DNA of 64,000 nucleotides from positions 41,235,339-41,299,338 of the forward strand of contig JASEVX010000007.1 of assembly GCA_031761405.1 (NCBI GenBank). The letters are read 5' to 3'. The position numbers and the translations under genes are program-made. Of the stretch, positions 22,552 to 51,612 are shown in pieces (position 1 is the first letter of the stretch; each line of letters opens with the position of its first letter). The stretch comes from Serripes groenlandicus (taxonomy: Eukaryota > Mollusca > Bivalvia > Cardiida > Cardiidae). The notes under the pieces are model-generated. The model saw only the letters and a list, made by a program, of their open reading frames with translations. It made no database searches and was not told the origin of the DNA.

Positions 22552-24096
22552 TTATAGTCCGACGATAAATTAGGGCATTTTGTATTTTGTTGATTTGTAT
22601 GCTCTTGCAATATAAGACTATTGTAACTGTGTATAGTAATGAGATATACTGGTTATAAACATTTATAAATCCTTCATCATGGATGGATTCATCTGTATTT
22701 TTATTATAAGTAAATATTTTTATGTAAGTGAATGTCCGTGATTTAAACCCTATGCTCTTTGAGCCGAAATGTAAGAAAACCAACCTCACGCCTATCAACG
22801 ATGATAAATTAGTTTTATTGTTGGTTTAACCTTTTGCCATATACAGCAAATCTGCAGCAAACAACTTTGAAAACATTAAAGGAAAATGATTGAAAATCTC
22901 TACATGGGCAATTAGTTTTATTGACAAGAGTTGTAAACATTGGCAAGGGTCACAATACTGATTGAAAAGATGGTAAAATAGCTTTAAACTAATTCAATTT
23001 CAATGCTCTTTCAATGTAGGGATTTTTTAAATCTTCTTTACTTTTCTATTAATCTAATTCCCTGTTATTTTACAATTTTGTTCTTGATAGTCTTACTAAC
23101 AGTGTACACATGAGGCAGAAACACAACATCGTAGTAATTGGCAAGAAGAAAATCTCTTTATGTGTACCTATTCAGTTCTGCACACTAATTCAAAGTTTAG
23201 TTGAAGATCATGTTCATGATTTCAAATAACATTTTAATAAGCTTTTAGTGATTTCAAGATTCGGTGCTTTAATTTGAGTTACACCGTATATTTATGAATG
23301 GTTGTGTGCATGTAGTGTACGGCTAAATACTTTGTTGGTTTTGATTCCTCGCTTGCATAAAATCTCGTAACAAGGTATAGTCACACATGCTTGAATAAGT
23401 CGTTAACCATTATACCTTATGATTATTATGATATTAATAAGAGTCGCCTGCTTTGAAAACATCTGAACGGAATACTTCTCCATTTTGAAAGTATGATATT
23501 GATAGAGATTTAAAAGCATTTTGTTCCAATTGCGATTGAGAAGTTGCCTGTATGAGATAGAGGGTTTGATATTGTCATGTCTGTCATTGTAGTAGTTTTT
23601 AGTCCATGTCAATGTCCACTCATTTAAAACAGTACACGGCCAGTATTTATGTTGAAAGGGGAGCATCCGAAATGCTTCGTTGGTTTGTTTTTTTTGGACG
23701 TCAAGGATGTATCAAAGATTATGACATTCTTTCTCTGAGATACTTCTCGAAACCTCCGGCTTTTGGTTATAATTTGATTACAATTGATTCCTGGCCAATG
23801 CAATGCTGGGTTTAAAGGGACTGTGTCATGTTTTTTTGTTTTTAACCCTTTACCACATACAGTCCAAGCTGTGTTTAAAGACCACCCCTGGGAAGAGAAC
23901 AATCTGGTCTTTGTTCACAGGTGGTCTTTAATTGCATGGTCATTCATGCAGTAATTGGGAAATTGAAAGTGCTGTTGCTATAGGCAGGGAATTGCTGTAC
24001 AACTTTGGTCTGTAATCAAAAACTCATCTGCTGCAATCAAGTCAAATTGCGTCTGCAAGTGGGATTGGGGTAATTGGACTGTATTACGTTGTGTTT

Positions 24097-24190
24097 TAGC
24101 TCGACTTTTGAAAAAAACGAGAGCTATTGTCATGACCCTTTTTCTCCCTATCAGTCGAGCGTCTGTGCCGTACGCGGTGCTCTTGTTTAA
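24097..24190 (+). repeat. Dispersed repeat R3, internally deleted copy
   Basis: AGCTCGACTTTTGAAAAAAA, CGAGAGCTATTGTCATGACC, CTATCAGTCGAGCGTCTGTG and GCGGTGCTCTTGTTT. The longer inverted copy is at 32270-32416. Confidence 0.7.
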
Positions 24191-26661
24191 AATTAAATTT
24201 GCTAAAAGAAATTAAAACTGTTGAAAATGATGGCCTAAAAATAATGATACAGTCCCTTTAATGGTATAGACAGGTCCCAGTAGAAAAGATGTTAGTTCTT
24301 TATTGTGAAGTATATGATTTACATTTACCTCTCCCTCATAGGGTTGATCAAAGACCCCATCAAAGTTATGATTAGCATAGTAAGACAATTACGTATTTCA
24401 AACAATTTCTTCTACATGATTACAATTTTAGCTATTTGGATATATTTTGGTAGATGTTTTTTTTTTTAAATATGAAATGTGTATAAGCTTTTGAGGGAAA
24501 GAGTTGAAATCATATTTTTCACTTGATTAAATAACCTGTTCCAACGATTAAATAACCTGTTCCAACAATTCCCTCTAACTTCAATAGTGGGTTTTTTTAA
24601 ATAATTTTTAAAATGTAACGGTATGTATTTAGGGCAAGTCCCCTACTCCATTTATCTTTTTTTTAATTTTTTATGTGAAGTGATTTATTATAGATAAGAA
24701 GTTGAAAAGACTGCGTTTATTGAGAGATAAGATGGCAGGATAAGAATACGTAATTTTATATCAGAATTAATACATATAAATGTAGCTAGAAATAGCATTT
24801 TGTATTGTTATTTCATACTTTTAATCAAGGAAGATGCTGTAAAACTTGAGTTTATTTTATAGGTTTATATTTACAATTTCAAAACGGTTAATTGATTCCT
24901 CCAAGCTTTTATCTAATTTATTTTACTCACACTTTTCCTGTGTGGGGAAGAAATGAAGTGACCAAGACAGCGGTACCATTTAACCTTTTGCCTGGTGACT
25001 TTGGAAAACATGGAAAATTGAGAAGTTATTCAAATTGAGCAATTCCTCCTTTTTCCATCAATGCTTTCAACTGTGTATCAAATCAGATGATTATTACAGA
25101 GAAACATTTAACAAATTCTATTGATACATTTGAAAGCAGCTAGTGTTGGACATTAGATATCAGATTCTGGCAATTTGTTTACATATTTCTAGTAAAGCTT
25201 GGAATGATTAATTGAAAGCTAATAAAGGAATGGGGGGGATTCAGATTAACTGTCAGATCCATATGGGAGGCCTATCAAGGAAGACAGACACTAAGGCATT
25301 TGAGAGCAGTGTAGATCTAGATCAGACTGCATGTCAGAGCAATATTATCTGGATTAACACTGTTCACCTAAAAGACACAAATACGTGCATGGAAGCGCAT
25401 GCAGATCTTTAATCTACAATTGTTTCAAATGTCATAAGGTTTGTTTTTTGTAGCGCTCTGCTCATATCAAAAGTTTTACATACAATTTGTGATAACAAGA
25501 TTGTTTATCAGTGCCATATCGTAGAAACCATTGTTTTGTGAAAAGATGATAATTTGTACAGGAAAAACAGTATTGAGCCAGAATGGGTGTAAAAATTCAT
25601 TTCGGAAGGTTTTGACCGTCATGTAAAAATGGTTGTAAATACATCTTTTATCATGATTAAGTTACACATTTTTACATGAATTAATCATTTAGTTTGAGTG
25701 TATGTGTTAAAACAACTTTACCCAGAAGGGATTTTAAAGCAAAAATTAGTAAAAAATATTGATCATGGTCAGACTGTAAAATCACAGGCTGATCCAGGTC
25801 CTCACTGGTAGGTTATTCCAAAGAACAATTTTTATATTATCAGGCTCAATTCGAAGTCATTATAAATGAAAGCAACCATATGAGAAAAATACCTGTAATA
25901 ACATGTATTAGTTAACGTCTTTTCACAAATAAAATCAAACATTTAGTTAATACAATTATGATAGTAGTAAATCCAAATGATTGTTTTTAGATTTTAGTTC
26001 CTGATGTTTTAGGTATAGATGTGTATACTTGTGTAGAATGTTAAATACCCATATTAGTCAACTTGTTAATCAATGCTTTATTTTTTCAAACTCATCTTAT
26101 GAATCCTTTCACGTGGGAAAGGTATAAACAAAGTTTTTGTAGCTTTCGCTTGCTTTTGTCACAATGTTTTTACAATATCTTGGGTTTTGGTGAAAGTGTT
26201 TTCATTAGAATGCTTTCGAAAACAATTGAAGCAGTGCATGAATTTTTTTATTCAATTTTTAACCCTGATGTTTTACAGCAAAATTTATTTACAAATATTG
26301 CTGATTATAATGTTATCCATTTAGTTTATCTAAATCTATATGATTGCTTGTACGTCTCTTTAAGACATAAATAGTCAAGCAAACCTTATTATCAAGTTAA
26401 GCTTCTAAATAATCACAGGCTATGTTCTTTGCTTAACCCTTTATCTGATACTGACAACATTTGAAACCTAGGCAGTAGGAGACTTATGAAAACATTGTGA
26501 GAAAAAGAGAAATTCTTATATTGAGCAAATTCTCGTTTTCCCCCCAGTTTCACCTCAATATCAAAACTATACTTCCATATTTCAGAGCAGTTGTCTCCTA
26601 AAATATCAGGTCATGTAAATGGTTACACCTTTACAAAATACATGGAATCCATATTCTTTTC

Positions 26662-26919
26662 TTAACCCTTTCCCTCATGCCACAAATCTGCAGCAGACAA
26701 CATTGAAAACATACCTGAAAACATTTGTGAACTCTCTTTAAAACATTTTAGAAATCTCTTTAAATGAAAGTATAATATGAATAATTGAATAGAGTTGAAC
26801 ACATGGTGACAAAAGGAGAAATGACTTGTTTTGAGCAATTTCTTCTTTTGTAGCATTGTTTTCAAAAAGCTGTCTGCTGCAGAGGCCTCAGAAAGCATCT
26901 ACATATGAGAAAGGGTTAA
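26662..26919 (+). mobile_element. TTAA-MITE copy, 258 bp
   Basis: TTAACCCTTTCCCTCATGCC at left and ACATATGAGAAAGGGTTAA at right. Slightly longer than the 230-bp copies because of a short internal duplication. Confidence 0.85.
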
Positions 26920-28030
26920 AACAATTGATGTTAAAGCAAGTTTTATCAATCATTAATAATTTCTGAAATTTGCTTGTTTTCAAACATCGTTTTCATCATC
27001 GCATGAAAGGATGGGCTAGAACAGCATTAATGCCTTAGTCAATGAAATAACTTTTTGTTTTTTGGAGGGATTTTGAGTTTTTTTAGTTTTAATATCAGTT
27101 TTGTACTAAAACAAGCAAACAAACTATATTAATATCTGTTTATAATGTTGATTTGTACTTCGAAACCTGCAATTTTCAAAGAATTGATTCCATTGATTAG
27201 GAATATTTTTGCTTTAGTTGCTAGTAATTGATTGCCTGGATTTGATTGATTCATTTTATCAAGGCAATTTTCTAAAGATTTCCTAAAGTGACTTCCAGGA
27301 AGATCAATTCCAATGGACATTTCTTTGCAACATGCCACTGGTTTGAAATTTTTAAAGAAAGGAGACAACTCTCTGTGAATTTTGGTGCATGAAAACCAAC
27401 TGTTGGACATTTTCACGGATTATGGATAAAAAAAGCCATTGCTTTCTTACATGCTCTTAAATTATTGGAATGACTAGTTTCTATTATTATATACATGTAT
27501 GAGCAATACCATAGTGAAATTAGTCTTGGGACATCCACCTTGTGTGTAATTTAATCCTTTCCCATATACAACAAATTTACAGCAGATGACTTTGTAACAT
27601 CTAGGCAATACAATTGAAAATTCTCAAAAGTATAACTATTAAATAATGAACAATTTCTGTTTTCAAAGGTTGTCTGCTGAAGTTGTGTCTACATATATTT
27701 AGATCAACCTACACATTATTGCTAGTCTGATCAATGACTTGACTATTAGAAGCTTCTTTACCAGTGTAGAGACTAGCGAATCAGTGAAACCCTTATCAGA
27801 CTGCATGAATGGCTTGTTGCAAAATCACAGCAGTTTGGTCTTTATGCATTATGGCTCACTTGATTATGTATGAGTGTGCGTTTGGAAGATTCTTCACTTC
27901 ATGTAAACTCAATCTCTTTTCACATGTGTATAAACCCATTCTTCAGTGTGTATACTTCTATGTTAAAAATTCTTATAGCATTCATTCAGTTCATACATCT
28001 TATAATCTGTCTAGTTTGTTTCATTGTGGC

Positions 28031-28211
28031 TTAACTCTTTCCCACATACAGCAATTCTCAGCAGACGACTTTTACAACAAACAGACGGAAATAGGAAAAA
28101 TCTATATGTTTTAGAATATGAATATTGGAGTTGAAAATATTGTGGCAAAAAGGGAAATTGGTAATCTGTTGTAGATGCGTCAGAAAGCTTCTGTATGAGG
28201 GAAAGGTTTAA
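28031..28211 (+). mobile_element. TTAA-MITE copy with internal deletion
   Basis: TTAACTCTTTCCCACATACA to GTATGAGGGAAAGGTTTAA. Confidence 0.78.
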
Positions 28212-29744
28212 TGCAGTTTTAATATTTTTCTTCTTTATAAAGATAACTGTTCAATAGAAATCTAGGTGATGAAATGCATAATGAAATAATTGTCTGTTTT
28301 TCAGTGTTAATTAACAAATTTCTCTTTTACAACTATCCTCTACTTCATTTAGATTTGTGATGAAACTCAAAAATCTATTTGTAACTTATGGGCAGACATT
28401 ATGTAATATTTAGCTTAATGTTACAGGTTTGTTTAATAAACTAGAAATACATCACAGTAAATCTACACATGCAGAAACATCTAGAGCAGACGATGTTTGA
28501 GATTATTGTGGGAGAAGAAATATTGCTCATCGTGAGCAATTTCTTCTTTTGCCACAATGTTTTCAACTTTCTGACAACAACATTTTCATTTTCAGAGTTT
28601 TGCATATTTTTGCTTGTCTGTTTTTAAAGTTGTCTTCTGCAGATTTGTTGTTGGTGGGAAGTGGTTAAATGTCATCTGTATCAAAAAAGGGGCTTATACC
28701 GCATTTCCCAGAAAAGTGCCCATATAGAAACAGATATGTCATTAATAAAACCTTTCTCATTTATGAAATTGTGTACATTTGTGTTAATCTTGACACTTCT
28801 TTTATCTACATCTCATTTCGTTTTATGCTACAAACAGTTTTTATTTTAAGGGGAAAGTACATATTTTCCCCGAAATAATTTTCAATGGTCCCAAAATCAA
28901 CAAAGCATATTACAATTATTTACTAAGAATTTGTTCATGAGCCCAAAAATTGTTTAATACTAGTTACTACATGCTTGATAGTGGACATACCGTAACCGGT
29001 CATTGGCTTTAAATGACACAGGGCATAATTATAGAAGCAGGGCTCTACATAAACCAACCTTAATGTAATACACACACATGTAGGGAAACACCTACCTCTG
29101 AATCCATGCTAAATGGTCTAAATGGATACCTCTTCACAGATGATTCTTGAAACCACTTATGACTAATTAGCGAACAGTGCAGTGCTAGGTCAGAGTGCAC
29201 AGTTTAGCTGACTGATCTGGATCTACACTGGTCACAAAATGCCTTATGGCTGGTTTTGGCAGAGCACAGCTCATATGGAATTGAGTTAATGAACAAATAA
29301 ATTAATAAGGTAGCATAATATAATTTTGTAAACAAGTTAGATCTGTGAAATTTTCATGTCATGTTTTCATACTTGCATACTTTGTGTAAATTTTTCTATT
29401 TAGTACAGTGTTTGTGTTTCTTTTTATATTTGGCTTAGAACTTTCATTCTACATTGTACAGTGTACTGTTTATTTTGTAATTCACTTTGTATGCAAAGTA
29501 ATAACTGAATAAATCGGCAGTCCCTCCAAATGTTGTTGTAATAATTATTGATCAACTAATGGTTACCCAGGTAGACTATTATCTTTGCACCTAGTTTGTC
29601 CAGGCCAAAGTTTCTGAACTCATTTCACTTACAACATAAGGAGATATTTCAAATTTGGTATTGCACACATGTGCAAATAGGACAGTTACAGGAAATATAA
29701 CTCTAGCTACATAATTGATGAGTTAGGTCCCCTTTTACTCAGAT

Positions 29745-29908
29745 CGCTTCGGTGGTGTACTGGTAGAGCGTCCGTCTTGTGGCTGGTAGTAACGGCTGCC
29801 TCCTGGGCACTCAGGGTTGCGGTGTTAGCAGTCGTAAAGAGTGACTTGTTGGTGTCGGGATAAATGGACCAGTAGTACAGGAAACGATGTAATATAACTT
29901 CCAAGATA
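29745..29908 (+). repeat. tRNA-derived SINE-A with internal deletion
   Basis: GGTGGTGTACTGGTAGAGCG head directly joined to TGGTAGTAACGGCTGCCTCC body; the B-box region is deleted. Confidence 0.72.
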
Positions 29909-31459
29909 ATCTCCCTCAGAGGTAAGGGTTAATTACAACACATTCATGACAAACAATAATTAATTTAAAAATACTTTAATGCAGAACTTTTTTTATACAC
30001 AACAACTGTGGTAAATAATTGAACCTGGACACAACAAAATGTTACTTGAACATAGGTATATAAACAGTACCATTGTGAACATATTTTTAATTAAGAAATT
30101 GTTTAACCTGTTATAAGTGAAGTTTGGTTTTAATGTAAACTTACTGAAAGGACCAATTTGAGATCGGTAAAGCTGAAGTTCAGTCTGAACTACCTATTTT
30201 CTAAGTCAGTGGTTCAAATAACATTCATGTGTCAAAGAACAATCATTTTTCACAATACAAAATTAAATATAAACTGTTATTCCAAACAAGAGGGTAGTAT
30301 GGCCCTGCATCGCTTACCTGATTTCTTAAGTAGTATTGGTAATATTCAGCACCATCAACAAAACTGTCTTTTTCCCCTTTTCTGTTTTTTTTCTACCTAT
30401 CAATTTTGCTGCAATAATTATGTATTGGGCCGTGTAAGGTCATTTTACGCCCTTTTTAATGCCACAGCAACCACGGTTCAACATTTTATTACGATTTTGA
30501 AAGAGGCGCACAATAGAAACCCCTCTGAAGTTAAATTGAAATTTATTTTCACAGTAATAGTTAAAATAGTTATTGATGCCAGACACAGGGTGATAACAAT
30601 AACCCAGGTGAGTCCTATAAGAGAATTGAGATATTGATACATTAGTTTTGACGGCACAGATTTAATATCTTACCAATTGAAAGACTGGTTTTGATAGGAG
30701 ATTGAAAAGGAGAAATTTGTTGTTTTGAGCAATTTCTACCTTTCCACAATGTCTTCAATTGCTGTCTGTTGCTTAGTCATCAAATATTGCCTGTATCAAA
30801 TAAATTGGGAAGAAAAAGGAATCGCTCATGCTAGCACTGAACTATGAAATTTTCATTTGTTTTTTTTTGTCACCATAGTAAATATGATCCTTGTATTTCT
30901 GACCTTGACACAACCCTTCATGCATGAATTACAAGTTCATTCAATCTTAAACCCTTTCCCACATGCAAAAAACCTAAAAATGATGACTTTGTAAACATAT
31001 AGCTAATCAATATGGAAAATCAATATAAATGGAGGTATGATTATTGATACGAGTTGAAAACATTGTGGAAAAGAAGAAATTGCTCATCAATAGTTTCCTG
31101 ATACTGATGGTTAAAATGCACATTTCCCACATACAACACTGTTTCACATTTGAAGCAGACGACTTTGAAAACATCTAGGTAAAAGTATGGAAAATATCAT
31201 TAAATACAATTACATTGTAATATGATAAAATAGAGTTGAAAACATTGCCTCAATATTTTTAAAAGTCATCTGCAGAGGCATCAGAAAGTGTTTGTATGTA
31301 GGAATCGGCTAAATCAATATCCAGTTTCTGTTTATCTTTATGTAAGTACAATTTCTGCTATGTTTACAACAGGAAAATCATGCATACAAATTTAGTACAG
31401 CATTGAAAATATAGCAAGATTAGGAGAGATTCTTTTCCCCTTTATTTCCACAATATTTT

Positions 31460-31691
31460 TTTACCCTTTCCCACTTGTCGATACTTTCTGACGCATCTGC
31501 AGCAGGCACCTTTTGAAAACATTGAGACAAAAGGAGAAATTGCTCATACCGAGCAATTTCTCCATTTGTCAAATGTTTTAAACTGTTTTATAATAAAACT
31601 CACATTTATGGAGAATTTTCAAATAGTTTTCCCAGGATACTTTCAAAGTCGTCTTCTGCAGATTTGTTGTATGTGAGAAAGGGTGGTTAAA
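31460..31691 (-). mobile_element. TTAA-MITE copy (older subfamily)
   Basis: TTACCCTTTCCCACTTGTCG to GTATGTGAGAAAGGGTGG around CATACCGAGCAATTTCTCC. Confidence 0.72.
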
Positions 31692-31919
31692 ATCCTCTGC
31701 TACATTAGGAGGCTCACAGATTGTCTGTAACAGGACAAATAGTAAATCCTTTACTCTTCATGAGTTTCTGTTGATGATGATGTTACTATTATTTGGTGAT
31801 TTGTTACATTTTTTTCAGGATTAAAATTTGTTAATTTCTAATCCTTATAACAACACTGACACTGAAGTTCTCATGTTACCAAACGTATCAAGTTAACTCA
31901 AATACAGGTCATTCAGTTT

Positions 31920-47942
<16,023 letters not shown>

Positions 47943-48107
47943 TTTATCTTAATGTTTTAACTAAATTCGGGACTTATTCAGTAAGATAAATCGAGACAAG
48001 AAGTCACTTGTTTTGATCCTCGGAATCCAATGACGCTTTTGAATAAAAAATCCGATGTTTCGGATAAAGCAAATTTAAGAATAATATCCAAGTTATCCGA
48101 ATAGAGT

Positions 48108-48113
48108 GGCAAC
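48108..48113 (-). promoter_or_regulatory. Possible RFX half-site upstream of ZMYND10
   Basis: GTTGCC on the gene strand, about 170 bp before the start codon. RFX factors drive ciliary genes through two such half-sites. Only one good half is visible, so this is a weak candidate. Confidence 0.25.
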
Positions 48114-48171
48114 GGTAAAAACACCTACCCGTGAAAAATACTCGACAATTCTGACTGAAATCTAAAAATGG

Positions 48172-48664
48172 CATCCTCGGTACCCAGGCTATTCATAACA
48201 CATATGATACCCTGGGCAAATTGGCTAGCGAAACTTCGTAGTCATGAATAATTCATGAGGTGATCCAGCCGCTTGATTGGTTGCATTCTACAAATTTCAG
48301 GCGATGTACAGTAATAACAGTGTACGAGGGGTGTTCGGAAAGTATCGGGACAAGTGCCTTAACATTCTTATTTTTTTATAATTGAACACAATTCTTTAAA
48401 CATACATAGCTTTATATACCATTTATTCATTTTCAAAAGCAAAATTACAAAATTAAAAATAAGACGCTAGTTATATAGAGCTATGTATGTTGAAAGAATT
48501 GTGTACGCATATTTAAAAAAAAAAATGTTACGGCACTTGTCCCGAAACTTTCCGAACACCCCTCGTAGTTACGGAGAAAATCGAGGTGCACGCTTTACGA
48601 AGTTTCGCTAGCCAATTTGCCCAGGGTATCATATATGTTATGAATAGCCTGGGTACCGAGGATG
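48172..48664. mobile_element. Foldback MITE with about 68-bp inverted ends and 8-bp target duplication
   Basis: The left arm starts CATCCTCGGTACCCAGGCTA and the right arm ends CAGGCTA's inverse, TAGCCTGGGTACCGAGGATG. The element is flanked by AAAAATGG at 48164-48171 and 48665-48672. An 8-bp duplication fits hAT-type insertion. It holds a second MITE and lies about 230 bp upstream of the ZMYND10 start codon. Confidence 0.88.
48325..48565. mobile_element. Mariner-like MITE, 241 bp, TA target duplication, nested
   Basis: CGAGGGGTGTTCGGAAAGTA at left and its near-perfect inverse (ACTTTCCGAACACCCCTCG) at right, flanked by TA on both sides. The interior is also largely palindromic (CATAGCTTTATATA against TATATAGAGCTATG). 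Confidence 0.88.
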
Positions 48665-49102
48665 AAAAATGGTTGCATCCTTCAATGTCGCGCGATTATT
48701 AGCCGAAAGCTAATTGTTCATATATTTTCCTCTTTGTTTAACCAATTTTTGCCTGAAAATGTGTCAGTCCGAATGATATTTTGTCAGTCAGGACTGAAGG
48801 ACTGACGACTTTCGCCAGGGACACTATATATTATTGTAATATAGTGTCCCTGCTTTCGCGTAGTCTGTGAAAGCATCCATTAAAAACTAAAGGCTGAGAG
48901 TGGTAAGGGTTGATTCCCTCTGAAAATGTCAATAAAGTTTTTGGTATGACCAAAATGAGCACGTGAGATCACAATATTCAGCGGGAGATTGGTTGATGCA
49001 TGTTTCGTAGAAATGCGACATTTTACATGTTAAGTGCTTATAATAATGAAAGTAACATATATATATATATACATTATACTTCACATTTATAATTTATTAG
49101 GT

Positions 49103-49345
49103 GTTAACCCCTTTCCCACATAATATACGCTTTCTAACGCTGCTGCAACAGATGCCCTTTGAACAAATTGTTACAAAAGTAGTAACTGCTAATTCTGAAC
49201 AAGTTCTTTTGCCAAATTGTTTCAGCTTTATATAATAAGTGAAGCCTACTCTCACATATATATATATATATATATAATTTCCATATTTTGAATAAGTGTT
49301 GACAAAGTTGTCTGCTACAGATGTGTTGTATGTGGGAAAGAGTGA
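49103..49345 (-). mobile_element. Old TTAA-MITE with an (AT)n expansion
   Basis: TTAACCCCTTTCCCACATAA to GTATGTGGGAAAGAGTGA; an AT dinucleotide run of about 24 bp lies inside. Confidence 0.75.
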
Positions 49346-49491
49346 CAAGAGACACTACATAGGCCTACATACATTCATACACACAGTCGGACATACGAAG
49401 GATAAGTGAATTTATGTGTTTCCCATCGTCATTTAGTGAAGGTGTTTTAAAAGCGGACATAGACTTGACCGGTTTCCAGATACACGTTGTT

Positions 49492-49740
49492 GATGTTTTA
49501 CGCCGCTTTCAACAATTGTTCAGTTATACCACGGCGTTTCATGGGTAAGCTATCGGTATAACTGGTCAATTTATCCTAAAACCAGCCAGTCAGTAGTAAT
49601 GCTAACCCCATATCCCTGAAAGCCAAGGATGGCAGCCATTACTACCATTTAAAAGTAAGTGGTATGACCCGACCGGGGATGGAACCCGCGACCTCCCGCA
49701 CCAGAGGCAAGCGCTCTACCACTACACCAACGAGGCGTGT
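49492..49740 (-). repeat. tRNA-derived SINE-A, near full length, minus strand
   Basis: Read on the minus strand it has GTTGGTGTAGTGGTAGAGCG (A-box-like), GCGGGTTCCATCCCCGG (B-box-like), a gactggctggttttagg body and the tail GTTGAAAGCGGCGTAAAAC. The head could be mistaken for a tRNA gene. Confidence 0.85.
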
Positions 49741-51173
49741 TATTTTTGAATTAAACGAATGTTGGTTCAACGAGGGGTCAAACATCCTTGATCCTAACTT
49801 TATAGTTAGTATATTGCGCTGTCTGTATACATGTTCAATACCTGAAATATACAGGTTTTTGGTCTTGCAATGATTAATTGATTTATTGAGTTTTAAGGTA
49901 TTTTTGTCAACATTATTTTTCGATAAAACCACGAGGGCTAGTACACTTACCAAGTGTTTCCTGACTTTCTCACAAAAGTAACAATCCTTTCAAGCAACTG
50001 GATGTTTATCCAAATAGACCGTTGGCCCATTGGTTGAAGACGAATGACGCTTAATTGTCACATACATAGAGCAGAATAATGAACCAGCTGTGGTTAGAAA
50101 TCACAACCCCCTAGATATACAGCCAGTTTCGCTACTGACTGAGCTTCAGCGGCTCGGCTGCAGGGACTCAATCCTAGGAAATAATTTTATGATCGTTATA
50201 TTTATATTACAAATTTACCAGAATATGGTCTAAGAGAGATAACTCGTACTGTGTTTTCATTTTTTATGGGGTTACCTCCCTTGTACTATTTATTTTCGAA
50301 CGGGCAGAGAATGATAGGCCCTGCTGTTGAAGCCGGCTTTTATAGTAACTTACATCGCGGTTAGTGCCTGGATGGATGACCTGCGGTGGCTTAACTCCGT
50401 AAATGACCCCGGTACACGTTACACAAGGATGGTGTAACATCAATGATGGAAACACTCCGATTTATAAACAATAAGATAGTTGAATGAATATCAGACCTCA
50501 GCTCCTTATTTGTGGAAATGATTTTGTTAAACAATGTAATGTAAATATTATGCTTATCTAGAATTCTAAGGCTTAACCCCTTTTAATTGTTTCGTCCTGC
50601 ATGGTTTTGTAAAATGGGAAGAGCTTCTCGTGTTTTAAATAGTTCCCATCCTTTAGTCAAGACTAGTATTAATCTTTAAGTAGTGATGTTTGTTAACCTA
50701 TGCCAAGAAAGGAATAATTACGATATATCATCAGGAATTCAAACTCTCTTTTTTATGGGGATGGCATTTAGTGTATGGGCGGAAACCTGTTGTGGGCGGA
50801 GCTTTGCTAGAAATTTATTTTCAATTATTTTTATTCGTAAATGTAACCTACATTTAAAATGTGTTGTACTTTTATCAACTAATGAATCATGTTTTTAATA
50901 ATAGCTAAATCGTTATTTGCAAACTGTTGAATTTGAAACTCAATGATTTGTACAATTCGTCTATCTATACTAGACAAAACTTCCAACGCCCATATGTACA
51001 TAAGTATCAATATTTCATTTAATATTATACCAAATACATTTCAATTTGACAAGAGTATCACATAACTCTCATGTAACAGAATGAAAAACAAAAACTTAAC
51101 AAAATACCACAGTAGATTACAATAAAATGCTTTAATTGATTAAAGGGTGCATTTTTAAAGTTCGCAGGATAAG

Positions 51174-51335
51174 TCAGTAGCGGGTGTGCCCACCAGCAGC
51201 ATTCACCACAGCTAAGCATCTTCTTCGCATTGATGCGATCAAGCGACGCACACAGTTAATGGGAATGTTACGCCACTCCTGGATAATCGCATTGGTTAGT
51301 TGTTGTAGGTGTCCAGGCTGTCTCGGACGCTGGCG
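51174..51335 (-). pseudogene. Tc1-like transposase, C-terminal fragment
   Basis: The frame reads QLTNAIIQEWRNIP, RRLIASMRRRCLAVVNAAGG and HTRY then stop. These are the family's E-W-x-x-I-P, S-M-x-R-R-C and G-G-H-T-R-Y end motifs. The catalytic DDE part is absent, so this is a dead remnant. Confidence 0.85.
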
Positions 51336-51385
51336 GATGCGAAGAAGATGTTTAGCTGTGGTGAATGCTGCTGACTTATCCTTAA
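51336..51385 (+). pseudogene. Inverted duplicate of the Tc1-like transposase end
   Basis: GATGCGAAGAAGATGTTTAG and CTGTGGTGAATGCTGCTGAC repeat the end of the neighbouring fragment in opposite orientation (frame MRRRCLAVVNAAD). Confidence 0.8.
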
Positions 51386-51612
51386 AAGTATTTTTAATTT
51401 AATAAGTATTTCGGATAGGACAAATAACAGAATATATTGGTACTCTCTTTTTTTTAAGGATGACACTTTTTGATCTCACTTAACCCTGTAGTCTGTTATG
51501 CACTTAGTGGTGTTTATCTTTATTCTAGTATGTCAGTTGTGAACTGGTTCCATACTGTTGTATATTAGAAACAGGGAAACTAGCAGACCACTGTTGTAAC
51601 AATCGTCATTGT

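Larger units (their letters stand above)
22552..31919. other. Gap between convergent genes: laminin 3' flank/UTR and old repeats
   Basis: I find no exon-like reading frame with family similarity here. The stretch carries decayed TTAA-MITE copies (about 22826-22950, 23843-24073, 26431-26920, 27551-27710, 28031-28211, 28462-28668, 30947-31310, 31460-31691), one SINE-A and a short GAGAGCTAT repeat. AATAAA signals on the laminin strand occur at 25928-25933 and 29508-29513. Which, if any, ends the laminin mRNA cannot be told from sequence alone. Confidence 0.6.

Noticed and set aside
26063..26374. A 103-codon open frame
   Set aside because: Low-complexity AT-rich sequence next to MITE fragments, with no recognisable protein features or exon borders.
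30158..30637. A 159-codon open frame on the plus strand
   Set aside because: It has no family similarity that I recognise, a composition typical of AT-rich non-coding DNA, and no convincing splice or start context.
51184..51402. Plus-strand frame of 72 codons over the transposase remnant
   Set aside because: It is the antisense shadow of the Tc1-like fragment for most of its length; only the inverted duplicate at 51336-51385 reads in the sense direction.
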